A stretch of DNA of 11,277 nt, taken from the NCBI GenBank assembly GCA_900313405.1, contig OMQY01000207.1, positions 1 through 11,277 of the forward strand, read 5' to 3'. Positions 6,954 through 11,277 of this stretch are shown piece after piece. The notes under the pieces were generated by a model, which was not told the DNA's origin, ran no database searches, and was given only the letters and a program-made list of their open reading frames with translations. Each line of letters begins with the position of its first letter. Within the stretch, counting starts at the first letter, position 1. The position numbers and the translations under genes were made by a program. Origin of the DNA: an uncultured Eubacteriales bacterium. Its GTDB lineage: Bacteria; Bacillota_A; Clostridia; Saccharofermentanales; Saccharofermentanaceae.

Positions 6954-7008
6954 GTAACATTATTACAGGAACAATGTTACAGAAATATTGCCTTATTTCG
7001 TTTTTTTT
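6954..7008 (+). terminator. Probable terminator after yggS
   Basis: Two hairpins stand in tandem: GTAACATT/AATGTTAC (6954-6961 / 6973-6980) and GAAATA/TATTTC (6982-6987 / 6994-6999), the second followed at once by G and eight T (7001-7008). The stems are AT-rich, so termination may be partial and let some transcripts reach sepF. Confidence 0.55.
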
Positions 7009-7026
7009 ACACATGCCCAAAAAATA

Positions 7027-7055
7027 TTGATGTTTGTATTCCCGATATGTATATT
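7027..7055 (+). promoter_or_regulatory. sepF promoter
   Basis: TTGATG (7027-7032) and TATATT (7050-7055) are spaced by 17 bp, predicting a start near 7062 and a leader of about 55 bases before the ATG. It would give sepF its own transcription unit after the upstream T-run. Confidence 0.6.
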
Positions 7056-7115
7056 TTAACCAGACTTTATGTGCCACGCGGGTTAAGTGGACTATAAACA
7101 GGAGGATACGTAAGT

Positions 7116-7610
7116 ATGGGAAAGTTTAGTGCTTTTTTTAAGAAACTCGTAGACGAGGATTATGAGTACGACATGGACGATTACGAGACATCCGACTACG
7201 GTGCTGATGAGTACCAGGATGATTTCGCAGTACAGGAGACATCCTACTCTGATTATCAGGACGTTCCTTATCAGTCCGAGCCTCAGACAGTTTATCAGCA
7301 GCCTGTATCGGTAGCACCGATCACACCTGTTTCTGCAGCTACTGTCATCATGTTGACTCCCTACGATATCAGAACAAGCCAGATCGTATGTGATCATATC
7401 CGTGAGGGACACATTGTAATCTGTAACCTCACACCCAGCGGAAACAACCAGCGCGTTGTAGACTATATCTCCGGTGCTGTATATGCACTTGACGGTAAGA
7501 TCGAGCCTACACCCGTTAAGACAACATTCGTTTGCACACCTAAGAATGTTGAGCTCATCGTTGATTCTGCTGCTCAGAGCGAGACAGGAACAAAGGTTTC
7601 TGCTCTCTGA
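7116..7610 (+). CDS. sepF: Cell division protein SepF
   Basis: A 164-residue protein with the three-part SepF plan. Residues 1-12 (MGKFSAFFKKLV) form an amphipathic helix that binds the membrane; 13-74 is an acidic, tyrosine-rich flexible linker; 75-150 is the SepF core (VIMLTPYDIRTSQIVCDHIREG, then ICNLTPSGNNQRVVDYISGAVYALDG at 102-127, then FVCTPKNVEL). In Gram-positive bacteria SepF polymerises, binds the C-terminal tail of FtsZ and ties the Z ring to the membrane. The N-terminal Tyr/Asp run is unusual: nine tyrosines in residues 16-60, mostly preceded by Asp or Glu. The start is set by AGGAGGA (7100-7106) 9 bases upstream. B. subtilis SepF is 152 residues, so length is normal. The ylmG, ylmH and divIVA genes that follow in Bacillus are not here. 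Confidence 0.95.
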   Translation: MGKFSAFFKKLVDEDYEYDMDDYETSDYGADEYQDDFAVQETSYSDYQDVPYQSEPQTVYQQPVSVAPITPVSAATVIMLTPYDIRTSQIVCDHIREGHIVICNLTPSGNNQRVVDYISGAVYALDGKIEPTPVKTTFVCTPKNVELIVDSAAQSETGTKVSAL

Positions 7611-7647
7611 TAGAGATAAGCTCTTAAAGATTACTGTAGATCATAAG

Positions 7648-7677
7648 GCGCTCCGCGATGCGGGGCGCTTTTTGTTT
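7648..7677 (+). terminator. Rho-independent terminator of sepF
   Basis: GCGCTCCGC (7648-7656) pairs with GCGGGGCGC (7660-7668) through nine pairs (one G-T) around a 3-base loop, followed by TTTTTGTTT. It lies 38 bases after the sepF stop. Confidence 0.92.
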
Positions 7678-7730
7678 GGCTTTCACTGAAGAACCAAATA
7701 ACCGCAATATATCCTTTTTAATTATATATA

Positions 7731-7739
7731 TGTTATACT
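7731..7739 (+). promoter_or_regulatory. Extended -10 promoter of the DUF47 gene
   Basis: TGTTATACT (TGn plus TATACT) lies 32 bases before the ATG at 7772, after the sepF terminator. No clear -35. Confidence 0.55.
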
Positions 7740-7771
7740 CAATTGAATAATTCGATCAGGAGAGACCGGAG

Positions 7772-8392
7772 ATGAAGGATACCGAGCGCGAATATGTTCT
7801 GGAACATATGGCATCACTTGCTGATATACTTCACAAGGAGTGCGTCGAACTTAATGAGACCATAGATGATACTTGGGACGCTGAGACAGTGTCAAAACGT
7901 GTCGGCAGATATGAAGAGGATGCTGACGAGGTCTATCATGAGCTCCTGTTTTTCTATCACGATAAACACCTCCGCTCGGATGCTGAGGCCGTTGATCTTA
8001 TGAGAGTTGTTACTGATATTGAGGAACTTACCGATCTGGTCGATGATCTGGCAAAGGATCTTGTCAGATATAATATTTCCGCTATCAAGGATAACGCCAC
8101 CGTGTCGCTGATCAATTCCGAATCGGCTGCTTCTAAGCTGTGTGATATAGTGCTGTCAATGCAGAAGGGAGGCAAGCTCAGCCGTCTTTTCAAGGATGCT
8201 CTCGAGCTGGATCACTATAAGGTAGAAGCCGGAAAGATCTATGACAGACAGCTTAACAGGCTTTTTGTCAATGAGAAGGATCCGATAGAGGTTATTAAGT
8301 GGCATAATCTGTATAGAGCATTTATGGGCGCATTCAACGGTTACGAGAAAGTATCCGAATCATTATCAGAATATATAGTTCACTACGGATGA
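7772..8392 (+). CDS. DUF47 / PhoU-like protein
   Basis: A 206-residue all-helical protein of the DUF47 family (relatives of PhoU). Visible marks are paired acidic motifs that in PhoU-type proteins bind metal clusters: RYEEDADEVYHEL (46-58), DIEELTDLVDDLAKDL (82-97), a second repeat with KVEAGKIYDRQLNRLF (150-165) and the final helix with WHNLYRAFMGAFNGYEKVSESL (177-198). It has no signal peptide or membrane helix. DUF47 genes commonly sit beside a Pit-type phosphate permease and are thought to control it; no permease is present here, and the gene is alone between the sepF terminator and the metal efflux operon. The start is supported by AGGAG (7758-7762), 9 bases upstream. A phosphate or polyphosphate role is family-based inference. 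Confidence 0.85.
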   Translation: MKDTEREYVLEHMASLADILHKECVELNETIDDTWDAETVSKRVGRYEEDADEVYHELLFFYHDKHLRSDAEAVDLMRVVTDIEELTDLVDDLAKDLVRYNISAIKDNATVSLINSESAASKLCDIVLSMQKGGKLSRLFKDALELDHYKVEAGKIYDRQLNRLFVNEKDPIEVIKWHNLYRAFMGAFNGYEKVSESLSEYIVHYG

Positions 8393-8422
8393 CACTATTT
8401 CCCGAAACAGTGGATATATGTG

Positions 8423-8451
8423 TTGACAGATTCATATGAATGAATTATCAT
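8423..8451 (+). promoter_or_regulatory. Promoter of the metal efflux operon
   Basis: A perfect TTGACA (8423-8428) and TATCAT (8446-8451, 5 of 6) with 17-bp spacing. It is the only near-consensus two-box promoter with a perfect -35 in the window and is covered by the two inverted repeats described separately, as expected for repressor control. Confidence 0.85.
8430..8441. promoter_or_regulatory. Upstream operator-like palindrome in the promoter spacer
   Basis: ATTCATATGAAT is a perfect 12-bp palindrome between the -35 and -10 boxes. It uses the same half-site (TATGAAT) as the larger inverted repeat 10 bases further on. Confidence 0.6.
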
Positions 8452-8468
8452 ATGAATGATGATTCATA
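8451..8468. promoter_or_regulatory. ArsR/SmtB-type operator
   Basis: TATGAATGATGATTCATA has perfect 7-bp arms TATGAAT/ATTCATA around GATG. The spacing of TATGAA and TTCATA is the same as in the known SmtB/CzrA operators (TATGAACA-N2-TGTTCATA). It begins at the last base of the -10 and covers the likely transcription start. Confidence 0.75.
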
Positions 8469-8483
8469 CAAGGAGGGACGAAA

Positions 8484-8831
8484 ATGGCATGTGAACACGA
8501 CCACAAGGCGCTTCTCAGCAGAGTAGGCAACGAGATGCCTGCAGACGATCGCTTGAACGAACTCGCCAATCTGTATAAGATCTTCGGCGATCTTACTCGA
8601 GTTAAGATCATGTTTGCTCTGTTTGAAGAAGAGATGTGTGTATGTGCCATTGCAGAACTCCTAGGAATGAATCAGTCAGCAATATCACACCAGCTCAAGA
8701 CTCTGAAGGATGCTAACCTTGTAGCCAACAGGCGTGAAGGCAAGACGATCTATTATTTCCTGTCTGACGATCACGTAAGATCGATCATCGGTCAGGGATT
8801 CGAGCATCTCCTTGAAGAGCATGAGCACTGA
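8484..8831 (+). CDS. ArsR/SmtB-family metal-sensing repressor
   Basis: A 115-residue winged helix protein with the ArsR/SmtB signature: LANLYKIFGDLTRVKIMFAL (27-46), MCVCAIAELLGMNQSAISHQL (51-71) containing the recognition helix, the wing RREGKTIYYFL (83-93), and a C-terminal helix. The alpha-5 zinc site is complete: D95, H97, H108, E111, with the spacing of SmtB/CzrA. A possible second, alpha-3N-type site is formed by C52 and C54 with N-terminal C3, H5 and H7, as in CadC. In the family, metal binding at these sites releases the protein from DNA. It is the first gene of the efflux operon and has operator repeats over its promoter, so it probably represses its own operon until Zn2+, Cd2+ or a similar ion rises. 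The ribosome binding site AGGAGG (8471-8476) is 7 bases upstream. Confidence 0.95.
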   Translation: MACEHDHKALLSRVGNEMPADDRLNELANLYKIFGDLTRVKIMFALFEEEMCVCAIAELLGMNQSAISHQLKTLKDANLVANRREGKTIYYFLSDDHVRSIIGQGFEHLLEEHEH

Positions 8832-8849
8832 AGATCAGGAGATAGTATT

Positions 8850-9068
8850 ATGAAGAAGACATTTGAACTTGAAGATCTGGACTGCGCTAACTGCGCTCAG
8901 AAGATGCAGGATGCAGTTGCAAAGCTTGACGGAGTAAAGTTCGTAACAGTAAACTTTCTGTCCCAGAAGATGACACTCGAGGCTGACGATGACGTCTTCG
9001 ATGATGTTCTTAAGAAGGCAGTTAAGGAGATCAGTAAGGTCGAGCCTGATTGTACGGTTCTGATCTGA
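8850..9068 (+). CDS. Free-standing HMA (heavy metal-associated) domain protein
   Basis: A 72-residue protein made of a single beta-alpha-beta-beta-alpha-beta HMA domain. The metal loop is LDCANCAQKM with C12 and C15 (CxxC), preceded by D11; DCxxCA is typical of the N-terminal domains of Zn/Cd ATPases, while copper chaperones have MxCxxC. VKFVTVNFLSQKMTLEA (29-45) matches the family core. It has no signal peptide, so it should carry metal in the cytosol. It lies 18 bases after the repressor gene and 89 before an ATPase that has no HMA domain of its own, so it probably acts as that pump's detached metal-binding domain or chaperone. AGGAG (8837-8841) is 8 bases before the ATG. Confidence 0.92.
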   Translation: MKKTFELEDLDCANCAQKMQDAVAKLDGVKFVTVNFLSQKMTLEADDDVFDDVLKKAVKEISKVEPDCTVLI

Positions 9069-9097
9069 TCATTCCACAAGTTGACGATCCGATCTGA

Positions 9098-9120
9098 CAC
9101 CCGTTCTGACAGTACGGGTG
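9098..9120 (+). other. Stem-loop between the HMA and ATPase genes
   Basis: CACCCGT (9098-9104) pairs with ACGGGTG (9114-9120), a 7-bp GC-rich perfect stem with a 9-base loop. There is no following T-run, so it is not a standard terminator; mRNA processing, stability or partial termination are possible roles. Confidence 0.5.
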
Positions 9121-9157
9121 CCGTATCGGTGCGAAGTTTACCCGGAGCTAGACTATC

Positions 9158-11044
9158 ATGAAGAACTATAAACTTACCCGTAAACAGAAGAAAACACGTA
9201 ATAGGATATTATTGGCAGCAGTTACGCTTGCCGTAGTCTGGATCGCTTCAGAAGTGATCGGACTTCCCTGGTACATAGCTGTATTACTATTTGCGATCCC
9301 ATATGTAATCGTCGGATACGATGTGCTGAGGACCGCATTTATCAATCTGATCCACGGTCAGGTGTTTGACGAGAAGTTCCTCATGATGGTAGCGACTGTC
9401 GGTGCTTTTGCAACAGGTGAGTTCCCGGAGGCGACTGCAGTCATGCTCTTTTACCAGATAGGAGAGCTGTTCCAGAGTATTGCCGTCGGCAGGAGCCGTA
9501 AGTCAATTGCTTCGCTTATGGATATAAGACCGGATTATGCCGTTGTTGTAAGAGACGGTCAGGAGAGTACGGTCTCTCCGGAAGAGGTCAAGGTCGGAGA
9601 GACGATCCTGGTAAGTCCCGGAGAGAAGATACCGTTGGACGGAGTTATCCTCGAAGGAACAACGTCTGTAAACACAGCCGCACTTACGGGCGAGAGCCTG
9701 CCGGCAGATAAAAATGAAGGCGATCAGGTCATAAGCGGTACAGTCAATCTCACCGGTGTCATCAAGGTTCAGACGACCGGCAATTATTCCGAGAGCACGG
9801 TATCGAAGATATTGGAACTTGTTGAAAATTCATCTGAGAAAAAGGCACGTGTGGAAGGATTCATCACGAGATTTGCCCGCTGGTATACCCCTATAGTCGT
9901 TATCAGTGCCTTATTACTGACAGTGATCCCTCCGCTCATTATCGATCCGACATGCGGCTCGGAGTGGCTTAAGTGGCTGAGCAGGGCGCTTGTCTTCCTG
10001 GTCGTATCGTGTCCTTGCGCTCTGGTCGTATCAGTTCCGCTTTCTTTCTTCGGCGGAATCGGCGGAGCATCAAGAGAGGGTATCCTTATCAAGGGTGCCA
10101 ATTATCTCGAAGCGCTTTCCAAGGTCGATACTGTTGTATTCGATAAGACGGGAACCCTGACTAAGGGACAGTTTGCAGTAGAGGATGTTCATCCTTCCGA
10201 TATCTCCGTTGACGATCTTCTGGATATAGCGGCTGCAGCCGAGAGCTACTCGAGTCATCCTATTGCCGAGTCGATCATCAATGCTCATAAGGGACATCTG
10301 GATAAGAACAGGCTCGGCAAGATCGAAGAGATCGCGGGTAAGGGAATAATGGCCGAAGTTGACGGACAGGAATACTATGTCGGCAACGGCGCTCTGATGG
10401 AGAGCATCGGCTCCGGCTGGCATGAGTGTCACCTGACCGGCACGATAATACACGTATCCCGCGGAAGCGAATATCTCGGACACATCGTTATCAATGATGA
10501 GGTAAAGCCAGATTCTGAGGAGGCCATAGCTGAGCTTAAGAGGATCGGTGTGCGTAAGACAGTTATGCTTACCGGGGATAAAAAGTCTGTTGCGGATAAT
10601 GTTGCCGGCAAGCTCGGGATCGATGAAGTCATGTCAGAACTCCTGCCGTCGGATAAGGTCAGCCGTGTCGAGGAGCTGCTTGCAGGGGCGCAGGGCAAAC
10701 TGGCATTTGTCGGTGACGGTATAAATGATGCGCCTGTCCTTACACGCGCCGATGTAGGTATTGCGATGGGCGCTCTGGGTAGCGATGCTGCGATAGAGTC
10801 TGCTGATGTGGTACTTATGGATGATCAGCCTTCCAAGATCGCATCGGCTATACTCCTGTCTCGTAAGACGATGAGGATAGTATGGCAGAATATCATTTTC
10901 GCGCTGGGCGTAAAGTGGATCATTCTCATTCTCGGTGCGCTCGGAATTGCCGATATGTGGATCGCCGTATTCGGTGATGTCGGTGTTCTGATAATCGCTA
11001 TCCTCAATGCCATGCGGTCTATGATGCGCATCGAAAAGCGTTGA
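9158..11044 (+). CDS. cadA: P1B-type heavy metal ATPase (CadA/ZntA-like Zn/Cd/Pb exporter)
   Basis: A 628-residue heavy metal pump with all catalytic motifs: TGES (177-180, actuator), CPC in the membrane helix (285-287), the phosphorylated aspartate D329 in DKTGTLTKG, HP (367-368), TGDK (472-475) and GDGINDAP (519-526). The subgroup marks are those of P1B-2 (Zn2+/Cd2+/Pb2+): SCPCALVVSVPL around the CPC, K586 in the seventh and D607 in the eighth membrane helix (FGDVGV), matching the Lys and Asp that bind Zn in ZntA. The protein starts with a basic stretch (KLTRKQKKTRNR) directly before the first membrane helix and lacks the N-terminal HMA domain common in CadA/ZntA, which is encoded just upstream as a separate gene. 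It exports metal at the cell membrane using ATP. The ribosome binding site is weak (GGAG, 10 bases upstream). The symbol is by analogy; metal choice is inferred. Confidence 0.95.
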   Translation: MKNYKLTRKQKKTRNRILLAAVTLAVVWIASEVIGLPWYIAVLLFAIPYVIVGYDVLRTAFINLIHGQVFDEKFLMMVATVGAFATGEFPEATAVMLFYQIGELFQSIAVGRSRKSIASLMDIRPDYAVVVRDGQESTVSPEEVKVGETILVSPGEKIPLDGVILEGTTSVNTAALTGESLPADKNEGDQVISGTVNLTGVIKVQTTGNYSESTVSKILELVENSSEKKARVEGFITRFARWYTPIVVISALLLTVIPPLIIDPTCGSEWLKWLSRALVFLVVSCPCALVVSVPLSFFGGIGGASREGILIKGANYLEALSKVDTVVFDKTGTLTKGQFAVEDVHPSDISVDDLLDIAAAAESYSSHPIAESIINAHKGHLDKNRLGKIEEIAGKGIMAEVDGQEYYVGNGALMESIGSGWHECHLTGTIIHVSRGSEYLGHIVINDEVKPDSEEAIAELKRIGVRKTVMLTGDKKSVADNVAGKLGIDEVMSELLPSDKVSRVEELLAGAQGKLAFVGDGINDAPVLTRADVGIAMGALGSDAAIESADVVLMDDQPSKIASAILLSRKTMRIVWQNIIFALGVKWIILILGALGIADMWIAVFGDVGVLIIAILNAMRSMMRIEKR

Positions 11045-11120
11045 TCTGATCGGTCAACACGTATCAAAACAAGAATAATTGATTATTATTACGATATTCC
11101 TATTTAAATCCGGGATTATT

Positions 11121-11129
11121 TGGTAGAAT
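11121..11129 (+). promoter_or_regulatory. Candidate extended -10 promoter of the last gene
   Basis: TGGTAGAAT (TGn plus TAGAAT) lies 26 bases before the ATG at 11156. No clear -35. No terminator of the ATPase operon is visible between 11045 and 11120; only a short AT-only hairpin near 11074-11087. Confidence 0.45.
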
Positions 11130-11155
11130 ACTATTGGATAAACAGGAGGCGTAAT

Positions 11156-11277
11156 ATGGATAGTTCTAACCCGGATTTTCAGAGACGATTCAAGGCCATG
11201 CTGGCCTCGCTCTCGCCCGAGAAGAGAAATGTGCTTTTCGAGACGCTTCAGAAGATGGATCCCGAGCAGCGCAACAA
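11156..11277 (+). CDS. Unidentified protein, N-terminal 40 residues (cut by window edge)
   Basis: An ATG with a strong AGGAGG (11144-11149) 6 bases upstream opens a frame that runs to the window end. The visible part, from MDSSNPDFQRRFKAMLASLS to ETLQKMDPEQRN, is charged and helical with no signal peptide or membrane segment. The repeated 'L..L/M.PE.RN' pattern (LSPEKRN, MDPEQRN) suggests helical repeats. I do not recognise the family. Confidence 0.7.
   Translation, partial: MDSSNPDFQRRFKAMLASLSPEKRNVLFETLQKMDPEQRN

Noticed and set aside
8393..8412. Hairpin after the DUF47 gene (CACTATTT/AAACAGTG) as a terminator
   Set aside because: It has one mismatch, few GC pairs and no T-run afterwards, so termination is not supported; it also sits just upstream of the next promoter.
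10070..10483. Open frame of 137 codons on the minus strand
   Set aside because: Antisense to the conserved catalytic domain of the ATPase, with no start signal or recognisable product.
11074..11087. Hairpin AATAA/TTATT after the ATPase gene as a terminator
   Set aside because: The stem is AT-only and 5 bp long, too weak to call.
1..11277. Metal-related genes as one 'metal island'
   Set aside because: CorA, the DtxR-type regulator and the efflux operon are spread among division and housekeeping genes with separate promoters, with no mobile-element boundaries or composition change visible; proximity alone does not support an island.

Overview
The window looks like chromosomal DNA from a Gram-positive anaerobe of the Clostridia (Bacillota), perhaps a gut or rumen lineage. 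The basis is a sepF gene next to a yggS/ylmE gene, a lipoprotein signal peptide without outer-membrane genes, strong AGGAGG-type ribosome binding sites, and Bacillota-type versions of CorA, DUF3737, the 'aluminium resistance' PLP enzyme and a CadA-like ATPase. This is inference from gene content; the species cannot be fixed. I see no rRNA, tRNA, CRISPR array, insertion sequence or phage gene. No gap between genes exceeds 300 bases.

Layout. Positions 1-450 (minus) hold the N-terminal part of a CorA-family transporter cut by the window edge. 661-1215 (minus) is a small lipoprotein with its own terminator. 1356-2198 (plus) is a DUF3737 beta-helix protein that overlaps by 4 bases a YfcE/MJ0936-type metallophosphoesterase (2195-2701). 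A short DtxR-family regulator (2717-3082, minus) is divergent from a PLP enzyme of the aluminium resistance / methionine gamma-lyase-like family (3199-4452, plus); the 116-base space between them carries promoter-like and operator-like sequences. Next comes a division-associated block: a membrane-anchored HlyD-like protein with a long basic tail (4511-6187), yggS overlapping it by one base (6187-6942), and sepF (7116-7610), which has its own promoter and a strong terminator. An orphan DUF47/PhoU-like gene follows (7772-8392).

The last part is a compact metal efflux operon: an ArsR/SmtB-family repressor (8484-8831) with apparently complete alpha-5 and possible alpha-3N metal sites, a free-standing 72-residue HMA metal-binding protein (8850-9068), and a P1B-type ATPase without its own N-terminal HMA domain (9158-11044). 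A consensus-like promoter overlaps two inverted repeats built on the half-site TATGAAT, close to the known SmtB/CzrA operator pattern, so autoregulated Zn/Cd efflux is the simplest reading. A new gene begins at 11156 and runs off the window.

I found no clearly new biological system. The points most worth checking are the DUF3737-phosphoesterase pair with its regular aromatic ladder, the split HMA/ATPase operon with its four-half-site operator, the DtxR-type regulator that keeps one metal site and appears to have lost the other, and the oppositely charged tails of the HlyD-like protein and SepF.
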